In this document: one piece after another, positions 33,664 to 43,429 of the stretch
Position numbering within the stretch: the first letter of the stretch is position 1
How the letters are laid out: the number at the start of each line of letters is the position of its first letter
NCBI GenBank assembly: GCA_963921355.3
Contig: OZ001190.1
Span: forward strand, 1,116,001 to 1,180,000
Direction of reading: 5' to 3'
DNA from: CAWUEZ02 sp963921355
Lineage (GTDB): Bacteria; Pseudomonadota; Alphaproteobacteria; Thalassobaculales; Thalassobaculaceae
DNA: 64,000 nucleotides
Made by a program: the position numbers and the translations under genes
The notes under the pieces: model-generated
Seen by the model: the letters and a program-made list of their open reading frames with translations, nothing else
Database searches by the model: none
Told to the model about the DNA's origin: nothing

Positions 33664-35946
33664 ATGGACGATCTGGCGCCGATCAGCCGGCAGATCTGGG
33701 ACATGAAGTATCGCTTCAGGCGCGGTGACGCGCCGGTTGACGAGAGCATCGAGGACACGTGGCGACGGATCGCGGCAGCCTTGGCCGAAGCCGAGAAACC
33801 GGACCAGCGTGTGGTCTGGACGGAGCGTTTTCTCGAGGCTCTCAAGGGCTTCCGGTACCTGCCGGCGGGGCGAATCGTCGCTGGCGCCGGCACCGAGCGC
33901 ACCGTCACGCTGTTCAATTGTTTCGTCATGGGAACGATCCCGGACGATATGGGCGGAATCTTCGAGGCGCTCAAGGAAGCGGCCCTCACGATGCAGCAGG
34001 GCGGCGGCATCGGATACGACTTCTCGACCATCCGCCCTCGGGGTGCGGAAGTGCGCGGCGTGGGGGCCGATGCCTCCGGGCCGCTGTCGTTCATGGATGT
34101 CTGGGACGCCATGTGCCGCACGATCATGAGTGCCGGCTCGCGCCGGGGCGCGATGATGGCGACCCTGCGCTGCGACCACCCGGACATAGAGGCGTTCGTC
34201 GAGGCCAAGCGCGACCCGGTCCGGCTGCGGATGTTCAACCTGTCGGTTCTGGTGACCGATGCGTTCATGGCGGCGGTCGAGGCAGATGGGGACTGGGAGC
34301 TGACCTTCGATGGTGCCGTCTACCGCACGATCAAGGCGCGCGGACTCTGGGATCAGATCATGGCCGCCACCTACGACGTAGCGGAACCGGGCGTGATCTT
34401 CATCGACCGGATTAACCGGCGGAACAACCTGCACTATTGCGAGACCATCGCCGCGACCAACCCGTGCGGCGAGCAGCCGCTGCCGCCCTACGGCGCCTGC
34501 CTGCTTGGTTCCGTGAATCTCGCCACCCTGGTCACCGCGCCTTTCGAGGCCGACGCCCGGCTCGACGAGGCCGCCCTCGACGAGCTGGTCCAGGTCGCCG
34601 TGCGCATGATGGACAACGTCGTCGATATCTCCCGGTTCCCGCTCGAGGCCCAGCGCCGCGAGGCCCAGGCCAAGCGGCGAATCGGTCTCGGCGTCACCGG
34701 GCTCGCCGATGCGCTGATCATGTGCGGGCTGCGCTACGGATCGCCGGAGGCGGTGATGGTTACCGAGCGCTGGATGGCGGTCCTGCGCCGCGCCGCCTAT
34801 CGCGCCTCTATCGACCTGGCGAAAGAGAAAGGCCCGTTCCCGTTATTCGATGCCGACCCTTTCCTGGCCGGCGAGTCGGTGGCCGAGCTCGACGACGATC
34901 TGAAAGCGGATATCGCCCAATTCGGCATCCGCAACGCCCTGGTCACCTCGATCGCGCCGACCGGAACGATCTCGCTGTTCGCCGACGACGTGTCCTCGGG
35001 ACTGGAGCCGGTCTTCAGCTTCACCTATGACCGCACGGTGCTGATGCCGGACGGCTCGAAGCAGACCGAGGAGGTGAGCGATTTCGCCTACCGGCTGTTC
35101 CGCCGCATCAAGGGCGAGGACGCGCCGCTGACCGAGGCCTTCGTCGACGCCCAGAGCCTCCAGCCCCGCGACCACGTGGTCATGCAGGCCGCCGTGCAGA
35201 AATACGTCGACAGCTCGATCTCCAAGACCATCAACGTGCCCGAGGACATCCCCTTCGACGCCTTCAAGAGCGTCTATCTCGACGCCTATGCCATGGGCTG
35301 CAAGGGCTGCACGACCTACCGGCCTAATCCGGTGACCGGCTCGGTGCTGGCTACCAAGCGCGAGGAGCCCGAACCTGCGGCGCCGGCGGCGGTTGACGGG
35401 GATCCGCTGGAACCCGGGGTGATCCTTCTGATGCAGCCCCTGGACCGGCCCGGCGCGCTGCCCGGCAACACCTACAAGATCAAGTGGGCCGACAGCGACC
35501 ACGCGATCTACATCACCGTCAACGACATCGTGCAGGACGGCCGCCGGCGGCCGTTCGAGGTGTTCATCAACTCCAAGAACATGGAGCATTTCGCCTGGAC
35601 GGTGGCCCTGACCCGCATGATCAGCGCGGTGTTCCGGCGCGGCGGCGATGTCAGCTTCGTGGTCGACGAGCTCAAGGCGGTGTTCGACCCGCGCGGCGGG
35701 CAATGGGTCAAGGGCCGCTACGTGCCCTCCCTGCTGGCGGCGATCGGCGATGTGATCGAGGAGCACATGCTGGCGATCGGCTTCCTGAAGCCGAAGGAGA
35801 AGCTGGATCTCGGGGTCGGCGAACCCAAGCAGGTGATCAATCTCGGCGGCTCACCCGGCCAGTGCCCGCGCTGCGCCTCGGTCGCGCTGATCCGCCAGGA
35901 AGGCTGCGACCTGTGCACCGCCTGCGGGTATTCGAAGTGCGGGTGA
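33664..35946 (+). CDS. nrdJ: Adenosylcobalamin-dependent (class II) ribonucleotide reductase, short form
   Basis: The enzyme makes deoxyribonucleotides with coenzyme B12, independently of oxygen. The 760-residue protein has the reductase active-site cysteines: C86 in TVTLFNCFVMG and C268 in NPCGEQPL with E270, plus N266; C279 (ACLLGSVNL) follows. Close to the C-terminus are GCKGCTTYRP, a family feature, a linker, and a zinc-ribbon-like tail CPRC...CDLCTACG. It is much shorter than the roughly 1200-residue NrdJ common in other alphaproteobacteria. ATG 33664 follows GGGAAGG. Coenzyme B12 could come from the adenosyltransferase at 38.9 kb. Confidence 0.93.
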   Translation: MDDLAPISRQIWDMKYRFRRGDAPVDESIEDTWRRIAAALAEAEKPDQRVVWTERFLEALKGFRYLPAGRIVAGAGTERTVTLFNCFVMGTIPDDMGGIFEALKEAALTMQQGGGIGYDFSTIRPRGAEVRGVGADASGPLSFMDVWDAMCRTIMSAGSRRGAMMATLRCDHPDIEAFVEAKRDPVRLRMFNLSVLVTDAFMAAVEADGDWELTFDGAVYRTIKARGLWDQIMAATYDVAEPGVIFIDRINRRNNLHYCETIAATNPCGEQPLPPYGACLLGSVNLATLVTAPFEADARLDEAALDELVQVAVRMMDNVVDISRFPLEAQRREAQAKRRIGLGVTGLADALIMCGLRYGSPEAVMVTERWMAVLRRAAYRASIDLAKEKGPFPLFDADPFLAGESVAELDDDLKADIAQFGIRNALVTSIAPTGTISLFADDVSSGLEPVFSFTYDRTVLMPDGSKQTEEVSDFAYRLFRRIKGEDAPLTEAFVDAQSLQPRDHVVMQAAVQKYVDSSISKTINVPEDIPFDAFKSVYLDAYAMGCKGCTTYRPNPVTGSVLATKREEPEPAAPAAVDGDPLEPGVILLMQPLDRPGALPGNTYKIKWADSDHAIYITVNDIVQDGRRRPFEVFINSKNMEHFAWTVALTRMISAVFRRGGDVSFVVDELKAVFDPRGGQWVKGRYVPSLLAAIGDVIEEHMLAIGFLKPKEKLDLGVGEPKQVINLGGSPGQCPRCASVALIRQEGCDLCTACGYSKCG

Positions 35947-35965
35947 GGTCGATCGGGGACCTGAG

Positions 35966-36029
35966 CTAGAGCAGATCCGTGTCAGATGGAATCGCTTTCG
36001 GCGGTCCATCTGACCGGTGAATCTGCTCT
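35966..36029. repeat. Palindromic intergenic element C1 (nested inverted repeats)
   Basis: Outer arms AGAGCAGAT (35968-35976)/ATCTGCTCT (36021-36029) enclose inner arms GTCAGATGGA/TCCATCTGAC around a 14-nt loop. The sequence GTGAATC near the right end is shared with elements A and B. It lies downstream of nrdJ, in the gap before the convergent hydroxyacyl-CoA dehydrogenase gene. Confidence 0.65.
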
Positions 36030-36040
36030 AACTCTATGAT

Positions 36041-36105
36041 TTAGATCGGATTCACACGTTGTGACGGAAACCACAGTGTTTCCGTCACAACGTGATCCGA
36101 GCTAG
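36041..36105. repeat. Palindromic intergenic element C2
   Basis: The left end TTAGATCGGATTCAC matches the left end of elements A and B. Perfect 16-bp arms (36056-36071 and 36078-36093) with core TTGTGACGGAAAC flank the loop CACAGT. The right end GATCCGAGCTAG mirrors the left. Together with C1 it fills the 188-bp convergent gap and could form two strong bidirectional hairpins. Confidence 0.7.
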
Positions 36106-36134
36106 GAGCGTCCCCATACAGCAAGGCAGTCCAC

Positions 36135-37004
<870 letters not shown>

Positions 37005-37035
37005 GTCCCCTCCGGCCGGTTGTGCTGTTCCGCCG

Positions 37036-37971
37036 TCAGTTATCCAGGGCGCCGCTCAGCTCCGGCACGGCCTTGAACAGGTCGGCCACCAGCCCGTAAT
37101 CGGCAACCTGGAAGATCGGCGCCTCTTCGTCCTTGTTGATGGCGACGATCACCTTACTGTCCTTCATGCCGGCCAGGTGCTGAATGGCACCCGAGATGCC
37201 GACCGCGATGTACAGGTCCGGCGCGACGACCTTGCCGGTCTGCCCGACCTGATAGTCGTTCGGCACGAAGCCGGCATCGACCGCCGCCCGGGACGCGCCG
37301 ACGGCCGCCCCCAGCTTGTCGGCGATCTCTTCCAGCATGGCGAAGTTCTCGCCGTTCTGCATGCCCCGACCGCCGGAGATGACCACTTTGGCGCTGGTCA
37401 GTTCCGGGCGGTCCGACTTTGACAGCTCCTGACCGATCCAGCTCGACAGGCCCTGGTCGCCGGTGCCCGCCGCGTCCTCGACGCTGCCGGATCCGCCCTC
37501 GGCCGCCCCCGCTTCGAAATTCGTGCCGCGCACCGTGACCACCTTGGTCGCGTCCGAGGACTTCACGGTCGCCAGGGCGTTGCCGGCATAGATCGGGCGT
37601 ACGAACGTGTCGGCGTCGACGACCTCGATGATGTCGGAGACCTGGGCGACGTCCAGCAGGGCGGCGACCCGCGGCATGATGTTCTTGCCGACCGTGGTCG
37701 CGGTCGCCACCACGTGGGAATGACCGCCAGACAGCTGGGCGATCAGCGGCGCGATGTTCTCGGCCAGGACGTTGGCGTATTCCGCGCCGTCGACCTTCAG
37801 GACCTTCGAGACACCGTCGATCTGGGCGGCCGCCGCTGCGGCGCCGCCGCAACCCTGGCCGGCGACCAGGACAACGACCTCATCGGACATCTGCCTGGCC
37901 GCCGCGACGGCATGAAGCGTCGGGGCGGAAACCGCGTCATTTGTGTGTTCGGCGAAGACCAGCGCGCTCAT
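37036..37971 (-). CDS. etfA: Electron transfer flavoprotein alpha subunit
   Basis: EtfA, with EtfB, carries electrons from acyl-CoA dehydrogenases to ETF-ubiquinone oxidoreductase. The 311-residue protein has the FAD-binding C-terminal domain: KVVISGGRGM, AVDAGFVPNDYQVGQTGKVVAPDLY and VGISGAIQHLAGM, with the usual INKDEEAPIFQVADYG near the end. One base separates it from the etfB stop, showing tight coupling and probably equimolar synthesis. Confidence 0.96.
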   Translation of the reverse strand: MSALVFAEHTNDAVSAPTLHAVAAARQMSDEVVVLVAGQGCGGAAAAAAQIDGVSKVLKVDGAEYANVLAENIAPLIAQLSGGHSHVVATATTVGKNIMPRVAALLDVAQVSDIIEVVDADTFVRPIYAGNALATVKSSDATKVVTVRGTNFEAGAAEGGSGSVEDAAGTGDQGLSSWIGQELSKSDRPELTSAKVVISGGRGMQNGENFAMLEEIADKLGAAVGASRAAVDAGFVPNDYQVGQTGKVVAPDLYIAVGISGAIQHLAGMKDSKVIVAINKDEEAPIFQVADYGLVADLFKAVPELSGALDN

Positions 37972-37972
37972 C

Positions 37973-38722
37973 TCAGATCACCTTCGCTTCATTCTTGAGT
38001 TTCGAAACCAGCTCGTCCACGTCGGCGACCTTCACGCCACCCTGGCGCTTCGGCGGCTCCTCGACCTTGACGGTGGCGAGACGCGGACTCGGGTCGACGC
38101 CAAGATCGACCGGGCTCATCTGGTCGATCGGCTTCTTCTTCGCCTTCATGATGTTCGGCAGCGAGGCGTAGCGCGGCTCGTTCAGCCGAAGATCGGTGGT
38201 GACGATCGCCGGCGCTTTGACCTTGATGGTCTCCAGCCCGCCGTCGACCTCGCGGGTGACCGACAGTTCGCCGTCGCCAACCTCGATGTTGGAGGCAAAG
38301 GTCGCCTGGCTCCAGCCCAGCAGGGCCGACAGCATCTGGCCGGTCTGGTTGCAGTCGTCGTCGATCGCCTGCTTGCCGAGGATGCAGATCTGCGGCTGCT
38401 CCTTCTCGGCGATCGCCTTCAGCATCTTGGCGACGGCCAGCGGTTCGACCTCGCCGTCATGCAGCACGTGAATGCCGCGATCGGCCCCCATGGCCAGCGC
38501 CGTTCGGATGGTCTCCTGCGCCTGGGCCGGGCCGACCGAAACTGCGATCACTTCTTCCGCCTTGCCGGCTTCCTTCATCCGGATCGCCTCTTCGACAGCG
38601 ATCTCGTCGAACGGGTTCATCGACATCTTGACGTTGGCGAGTTCAACGCCGCTCTGATCCGCCTTCACGCGGACCTTGACGTTGTAGTCGATCACCCGTT
38701 TGACGGGGACGAGTACCTTCAT
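37973..38722 (-). CDS. etfB: Electron transfer flavoprotein beta subunit
   Basis: The 249-residue EtfB begins MKVLVPVKRVIDYNVKVRVK and carries the AMP-binding region ALAMGADRGIHV with CILGKQAIDDD and QTGQMLSALLGW. These match the housekeeping (group I) ETF rather than the nitrogen-fixation FixA. It is the first gene of the etfB-etfA-hbd run. The 159-bp upstream gap to the adenosyltransferase gene presumably contains the promoter; no clear motif was found. Confidence 0.96.
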   Translation of the reverse strand: MKVLVPVKRVIDYNVKVRVKADQSGVELANVKMSMNPFDEIAVEEAIRMKEAGKAEEVIAVSVGPAQAQETIRTALAMGADRGIHVLHDGEVEPLAVAKMLKAIAEKEQPQICILGKQAIDDDCNQTGQMLSALLGWSQATFASNIEVGDGELSVTREVDGGLETIKVKAPAIVTTDLRLNEPRYASLPNIMKAKKKPIDQMSPVDLGVDPSPRLATVKVEEPPKRQGGVKVADVDELVSKLKNEAKVI

Positions 38723-38881
38723 GGCTTCCTCGATCGATTTGGGTCAGGCGGCCTTGGCGACGCCGCCGCATCGTTGCGTAACAAGGCTCTTTAGGAAGCG
38801 GCCGGGCGCGAGTCAAGGTTCGCACCCGCAACATTGGCGGTCAGTGGCGCGAACCGGGGGTTAATCGGCCGCCGGGTGCCG

Positions 38882-39457
38882 CTAGCGATTGGCGCCCGGC
38901 ACCCAGAGCACGTCGCCCGCACCCCGGTCGTTGATCCATCGGGCCATCACGAACAGGTGGTCCGAGAGCCGGTTGATGTAGCGCACGGCGTCCGGATTGA
39001 TCGGCTCCAGCGTCGCCGCGAAGGTGATGTCGCGCTCGGCCCGCCGGGCCACCGTCCGGGCCACATGGAGCTGGGCGGCAGTCGGCTTGCCGCCAGGCAG
39101 AATGAACGAGTTCAGCGGCTGCAGCTCGGCGTTCATGGCGTCGATCTCGGATTCCAGCCGGTCGATCTGCGCCGACACGATCCGGAGCAGCGGATACTTC
39201 GGGTCTTCGACTTCCGGGGTGCAGAGATCGGCGCCCAGATCGAACAGGTCGTTCTGGATCCGCGCCAGCATGGCGTCGGCATCGGCACCGCCGTCGGCGG
39301 CGGCCGTCAGCCGGGCAATGCCGATCGCCGCATTGGCTTCGTCGACGGTGCCATAGGCGGTGGGTCGCGGCGCGTGCTTGGCGACACGGGTGCCGTCACC
39401 CAGTGACGTTTCTCCCCCGTCGCCGCCGCGGGTGTAGATCTTTGTGAGACGGACCAC
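38882..39457 (-). CDS. PduO-type cob(I)alamin adenosyltransferase
   Basis: The enzyme transfers the adenosyl group of ATP to cob(I)alamin, giving coenzyme B12. The 191-residue protein begins LTKIYTRGGDGGETSLGDG, the ATP-binding signature. It contains FILPGGKPTAAQLHVARTVARRAER and YINRLSDHLFVMAR, with the Arg/Asp pair of the active site. It starts 1 nt before the HIG1-like stop, so the two are co-transcribed. It can serve the class II ribonucleotide reductase nearby. Confidence 0.93.
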   Translation of the reverse strand: MVRLTKIYTRGGDGGETSLGDGTRVAKHAPRPTAYGTVDEANAAIGIARLTAAADGGADADAMLARIQNDLFDLGADLCTPEVEDPKYPLLRIVSAQIDRLESEIDAMNAELQPLNSFILPGGKPTAAQLHVARTVARRAERDITFAATLEPINPDAVRYINRLSDHLFVMARWINDRGAGDVLWVPGANR

Positions 39458-39458
39458 G

Positions 39459-39659
39459 TCAGCCCTTTCCGATCGCCAGGAGGATGATCACGAACACCAC
39501 GATCGCGACGAACTGGAACAGGATCCGGTAGCGCATCATGGTGTTCGACCACTTGGCGTTGAATTCGCCGCCGCGGGCCATGGCCAGCAGCCCCCAGACC
39601 AGGGCGCCGACGGTGGCGGCCATGGCCAGAAGCAGAAATACGATCAGTACGGTGCTCAT
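39459..39659 (-). CDS. Small twin-transmembrane HIG1-domain protein
   Basis: The 66-residue product has two membrane helices (about 3-26 and 46-64) joined by a basic loop containing NTMMRYRILFQ, which fits the HIG1 (hypoxia-induced) domain motif around an MRxRxxFQ core. Mitochondrial relatives such as Rcf1 bind cytochrome c oxidase; bacterial members are mostly uncharacterised. ATG 39659 was chosen because the hydrophobic segment begins there; longer in-frame versions add unconserved arginine-rich sequence. Confidence 0.75.
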   Translation of the reverse strand: MSTVLIVFLLLAMAATVGALVWGLLAMARGGEFNAKWSNTMMRYRILFQFVAIVVFVIILLAIGKG

Positions 39660-39745
39660 GACGGTCCATATAGCGGCTCGCGCCATGGGAACGATAGCGA
39701 AACCGACGCCCGGGCGCGGCTGATCGTCGCGTACCGGGAGCGGAT

Positions 39746-40450
39746 CTACCCGAGTTCGGTGATCCCGAACCGCTCGCGCAGGGCGAGATGTCCCTTCGGT
39801 GTGATCCGCAAGGCCCGCGACCCGTCGACCCGGGCCACCAGATTTCCGTCCAGAAAGTGCTTGCAGACCGCCGCACCCAGGCGTCCGGCGAGATGCGGGC
39901 GACGCTCGCTCCAGTCCAGGCACGGTCGGCAGAGTGGGCGGCCGCCGCGCGCAGGGCCAGGTTCCATCGCGATGCCGAGGTCGGCGAGCCGCTCCAGCCC
40001 GGTTGGCGTGAAGGTGCCGGCCCCGTCGTCGAACCGGATCACGCCGCGCGCGACCAGCGCGTCGGTGACCGCCATCCCGAGGCCGCCGGCGAGATGGTCG
40101 TAGCAGGTGCGGGCGAGACGCATCTGGGCGTCGCGCGGCCCGGTGCGGGGCCGCGCCCGCGGCGCGGGTAACGACACTTCGGCGATCCGCATCACGGTCT
40201 CGATCAACCCGGCGACGTCCGGCGAGGCCAGCCGGTGATAACGGTGGCGACCCTGCCGCTCGACCGCCAGCAGGTTGGCCGCGCTCAACCGGGCGAGGTG
40301 GCCGCTGGCGGTCTGGGCGGTGACTCCGGCGACCCGGGCAAGCTCTCCGGCGGTCAGCGCCCGGCCGTCCATCAGGGTCCCCAGCATGGCGGCCCGCGCC
40401 GGGTCGCCCAGCAGGCTGCCGATCTCTGCCATCCGGTTGGGGGTGCTCAT
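39746..40450 (-). CDS. ArsR-family transcriptional regulator with long C-terminal region
   Basis: The 234-residue protein has an ArsR winged helix at the N-terminus (LLGDPARAAMLGTLMDGRALTAGELA, then SGHLARLSAANLL, about 12-75). The remaining two-thirds include DAQMRLARTCYDHLAGGLG and GGRPLCRPCLDWSERRPHLAGRL, a CxxC-containing segment typical of a larger ArsR subgroup. A strong AGGAGGT site precedes ATG 40450. It is divergent from the NIPSNAP-type gene at 40583, which it probably controls. The inducer is unknown. Confidence 0.88.
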   Translation of the reverse strand: MSTPNRMAEIGSLLGDPARAAMLGTLMDGRALTAGELARVAGVTAQTASGHLARLSAANLLAVERQGRHRYHRLASPDVAGLIETVMRIAEVSLPAPRARPRTGPRDAQMRLARTCYDHLAGGLGMAVTDALVARGVIRFDDGAGTFTPTGLERLADLGIAMEPGPARGGRPLCRPCLDWSERRPHLAGRLGAAVCKHFLDGNLVARVDGSRALRITPKGHLALRERFGITELG

Positions 40451-40500
40451 GACGGTACCTCCTGGCTTGAGCCTGTTGACCGTGATCCTAGCGCGACGGC

Positions 40501-40523
40501 GTGCCGGACGGTACGGCCGGCAC
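40501..40523. promoter_or_regulatory. Operator-like inverted repeat between ArsR regulator and NIPSNAP gene
   Basis: Arms GTGCCGG (40501-40507) and CCGGCAC (40517-40523) flank nine bases containing GTAC, in the 132-bp divergent gap. A dimeric winged-helix regulator could bind it. No matching -10 was clear, so the assignment is tentative. Confidence 0.35.
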
Positions 40524-40582
40524 CGAAGCATCGCTCGGCCTGACCCGGCAGGCTGCGCCCACCGACGACAAAGGAGTGCGCC

Positions 40583-40912
40583 ATGATCACCTGCTTCATC
40601 CGTTACGAGATCGATCCGAACCGGCGAGAGGCCTTCACCGCCTATGCCCGCAACTGGGGACAGACGATCCCGCGCTGCGGCGCCGACCTGATCGGCTATT
40701 TCGCGCCGCATGAGGGATCGGCGAGTTTGGCCTACGGTGTCTATTCGATCGAAAGCCTGGCGGCCTACGAGGCGTATCGCGCCCGTCTGCGCGATGATCC
40801 GCTTGGCCGGGAGAACTACGCCTTCGCCCAGCGCGAGCGCTTCATCCTGCGCGAGGCCCGGACCTTTCTCACACTGGCCTCAGCGCCCCATGACCGGAAG
40901 CTGGCGCCATGA
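40583..40912 (+). CDS. NIPSNAP family protein
   Basis: The 109-residue protein is a single ferredoxin-like (dimeric alpha-beta barrel) domain of the NIPSNAP family. Seen features are the first strand ITCFIRYEIDPNRREAFTAYAR, GADLIGYFAPHEG, and the C-terminal ERFILREARTFL. The biochemical role is unknown; relatives include putative monooxygenases. A clear AAAGGAG precedes ATG 40583. It overlaps the next gene by 4 nt (ATGA). Confidence 0.8.
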   Translation: MITCFIRYEIDPNRREAFTAYARNWGQTIPRCGADLIGYFAPHEGSASLAYGVYSIESLAAYEAYRARLRDDPLGRENYAFAQRERFILREARTFLTLASAPHDRKLAP

Positions 40913-41283
40913 TCGCCATGATGTTCGAGGTTCGGCCCCGTCCGGGCCGCCGCGAGGCCTATCTGGACCGGGCGGCGGCCCTGCGTCCGCTGGTCGAGCA
41001 GATCGACGGGTTCATCTCGATCGAGCGGTTCCAAAGCCTGAGCGATCCGGAAAAGCTGCTGTCCCTCGGGTTCTTCCGCGACGAAGCCGCGCTGACAGCC
41101 TGGCTGACCCATGCGACCCACCGGTCGGCCCAAACTGCCGGCCGCGAGGGAATCTTCGAAGACTACCGTCTACGGGTCGCGGCGGTGGTCCGCGACTACG
41201 GCATGCACGATCGGACCCAGGCACCAGTGGACTCCCGTTGCCATCATCGCGAAGCGGAGGTCCAACGCGAACCGGGTGGCTGA
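40909..41283 (+). CDS. Antibiotic biosynthesis monooxygenase (ABM) domain protein
   Basis: This is a 124-residue protein with an ABM-like fold: IAMMFEVRPRPGRREAYLDRA, then DGFISIERFQSL and LLSLGFFRDEAALTAW. Many such proteins are cofactor-free monooxygenases or heme-degrading enzymes, but the active site here is not identifiable. The C-terminal 30 residues look unstructured. It is translated with the NIPSNAP protein and probably controlled by the divergent ArsR regulator. Confidence 0.78.
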   Translation: MIAMMFEVRPRPGRREAYLDRAAALRPLVEQIDGFISIERFQSLSDPEKLLSLGFFRDEAALTAWLTHATHRSAQTAGREGIFEDYRLRVAAVVRDYGMHDRTQAPVDSRCHHREAEVQREPGG

Positions 41284-41383
41284 TCGCTGCCAGCGCCCCG
41301 GCGCTTCGTTATCGCCGCGGCATCATTGTCGCAATCCTTGGGTGGGTCCATATTCGGTGTCGAACCCTCTCAGGACCCCACCC

Positions 41384-42601
41384 ATGACCAACAGCGCGGC
41401 CTCCGCGGCTTTCGTTGCGACGCGACCGGGATCGGTCGCGCTGCTCACCTGCATGGTGGCGCTCGGTCAGATGTCGCTCGGCCTCTACCTGCCGTCGATG
41501 CCGTCCATCGGCGAGGGCCTTGACGCCGCACGATCCGACGTCCAGCTGACCCTGACAGTCTTCCTCGCCGGCTTCGCGGTCAGCCAACTGGTGTGGGGAC
41601 CGGTCGCGGACCGCTATGGGCGCCGGCTCACGGTGCTGATCGGGCTGGCGATCTTTGCCGTGGGTGGGGTCGCCTGCGCCCTTGCCCAGTCGATCGAGCA
41701 TCTGATCGCCTTCCGGTTCCTGCAGGCGCTCGGTGCCTGCGCCGGTCAGGTGGTGGCGCGGGCCACGGTGCGCGACGCCACCGAAGGCGTCGAGACCGCC
41801 CGGGTCATGGGCTACATCACCTTGGCCATGTCGCTGTCGCCGGCAATCACCCCCGCCGCCGGCGGGTTTCTGGAAACCCATTTCGGCTGGCGCGCCAACT
41901 TCCTCGCGCTTGGTCTGGTCGGGGTCACCCTGTTCGCCCTGGTGCTGTTCCGGCTGCCCGAGACCCTGCGCAACCCGGTCCGCAACGCGCTGTCGCCGGT
42001 CCAGATGGTGCGGAATTTCAGTCTGCTGCTGCGCGACCGCCAATATGTCGGGTACCTGCTCGTGGTCGGAACGATGTTCGGCGTGCTGATGGCCTACACC
42101 ACCGGCACCCCCTACGTGCTGATGGAGGCGCTGGGCTGGTCGCCGCAGGCGTTCGGGCTGCTGGTGCTGTTCAACGTCGCCGCCTTTCTCTCGGCAAGCT
42201 TGACAGCCACCCGGCTGACGCCACGGTTTGGCCCGGCGCGCATGGTGCGCCTCGGTGTCGCCTTCTGCGGCGTCGCCGGCCTCGCGATGGCCGCCTCGCC
42301 GCTGGTTGGGCATCTGTCGACCCCGGCGATCATCGCGCCGATGATGGTGTTCCTCGCCGGCATGGCGCTGGCCCTGCCGAGCGCCATGGCCGGCGCGCTG
42401 CAGAACCACCCGCAGATCGCAGGGTCTGCCTCGGCCCTGCTGGGCTTCGCGCAGATGGGTCTGGCGATGCTGGCATGCTTCGCGGTCGGCGTGCTTCCGG
42501 GCGCACCCCAGGTGACCATGGCGGCGGTGTTCTGCTTCTGCGGAGTCGCCTGTGTGACAGCCCTGCTGCTGCTCCGCGACCCGGCTGCGCGAATCACCTA
42601 G
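41384..42601 (+). CDS. Bcr/CflA-family MFS multidrug efflux transporter (1)
   Basis: The 405-residue protein has twelve predicted membrane segments. The MFS motif A lies in loop 2-3 as GPVADRYGRRLTVLIG. LGLYLPSMPSIGEGL in the first loop and FLQALGACAGQVVARATVRD in helix 4 are Bcr/CflA hallmarks. It probably exports drugs or small metabolites by proton antiport; the substrate is unknown. ATG 41384 was chosen because the first helix begins close behind. It lies 100 nt after the ABM gene and 9 nt before the metalloprotein gene, suggesting one transcript. Confidence 0.88.
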   Translation: MTNSAASAAFVATRPGSVALLTCMVALGQMSLGLYLPSMPSIGEGLDAARSDVQLTLTVFLAGFAVSQLVWGPVADRYGRRLTVLIGLAIFAVGGVACALAQSIEHLIAFRFLQALGACAGQVVARATVRDATEGVETARVMGYITLAMSLSPAITPAAGGFLETHFGWRANFLALGLVGVTLFALVLFRLPETLRNPVRNALSPVQMVRNFSLLLRDRQYVGYLLVVGTMFGVLMAYTTGTPYVLMEALGWSPQAFGLLVLFNVAAFLSASLTATRLTPRFGPARMVRLGVAFCGVAGLAMAASPLVGHLSTPAIIAPMMVFLAGMALALPSAMAGALQNHPQIAGSASALLGFAQMGLAMLACFAVGVLPGAPQVTMAAVFCFCGVACVTALLLLRDPAARIT

Positions 42602-42610
42602 ACTGAGACC

Positions 42611-43336
42611 ATGTCGAAGACGCCCCTCGCTCCGATCCTGCTGGTCGACCGCGACGGCACCGAGATTTCCGTCGCCGCCCGGCGCAGCCAACGCGCGAGC
42701 CGGATGCTTCTGCGGGTGGATCCGGTGCGCGGCGGGCCGGAGCTGGTCTTGCCGGCCGGGGTGTCGGACGTGCTGGCCACCGAGTTCGCGCGCCGCCACA
42801 TCGGCTGGCTGCGCACCCGTCTGTCCCGGTTACCGCAACGGGTCGCCTTCGAGGCGGGGGCGGTGGTGCCGGTGCTGGGGCGCGATCACGTGGTCCGCCA
42901 CCGTCCAGACCAACGCGGCGGCGTCTGGCAGAGCGATGCGCCGGACGCCGGCGCGGAGCTGCATGTCTGTGGTGCTGCGGAGCACCTGCCACGGCGTCTC
43001 GCCGACTGGTTCAAGGCGGAGGCCAAGCGTCGGATCACGCCGCGGGCAAAGGCCCATGCCGACCAGCTGGAGCGGCGGGTCGGCCGGGTGACGGTGCGCG
43101 ACACCAAGTCGCGCTGGGGCAGCTGTTCGGCGCGGGGCGATCTGTCGTTCTCCTGGCGGCTGATGCTGGCGCCGGAGCCGGTGTTCGACTACGTGGTCGC
43201 CCATGAGGCGGCGCATCTGGTTGAGATGAACCATTCGCCGCGGTTCTGGCGGCTGGTGGGCCGGCTGATGCCGGACTACGAAACCCACCGGGCCTGGCTG
43301 AAGAGCCACGGCGCCCGGCTCCACGCCTACGGCTGA
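42611..43336 (+). CDS. YgjP-like zinc metallohydrolase (DUF45)
   Basis: The 241-residue protein has the zinc motif H198-E-A-A-H202 in VAHEAAHLVEMNHSPRFW, with a third ligand H208. The upstream RDTKSRWGSCSARGDL is the family's WGSC box. Members of the YgjP/M48-like DUF45 family are predicted cytoplasmic metallopeptidases, often with unknown substrates. It is encoded between two Bcr/CflA transporters, 9 nt after the first. Confidence 0.88.
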   Translation: MSKTPLAPILLVDRDGTEISVAARRSQRASRMLLRVDPVRGGPELVLPAGVSDVLATEFARRHIGWLRTRLSRLPQRVAFEAGAVVPVLGRDHVVRHRPDQRGGVWQSDAPDAGAELHVCGAAEHLPRRLADWFKAEAKRRITPRAKAHADQLERRVGRVTVRDTKSRWGSCSARGDLSFSWRLMLAPEPVFDYVVAHEAAHLVEMNHSPRFWRLVGRLMPDYETHRAWLKSHGARLHAYG

Positions 43337-43429
43337 GCATCGTCCCTGCGCCGCTTGTACGCCGCGCCGCTTGCACGCTGGCCGGCGACCGCGTAAGCCG
43401 AAGGCCCCACCGCGTTCGAGCCCGAATTC

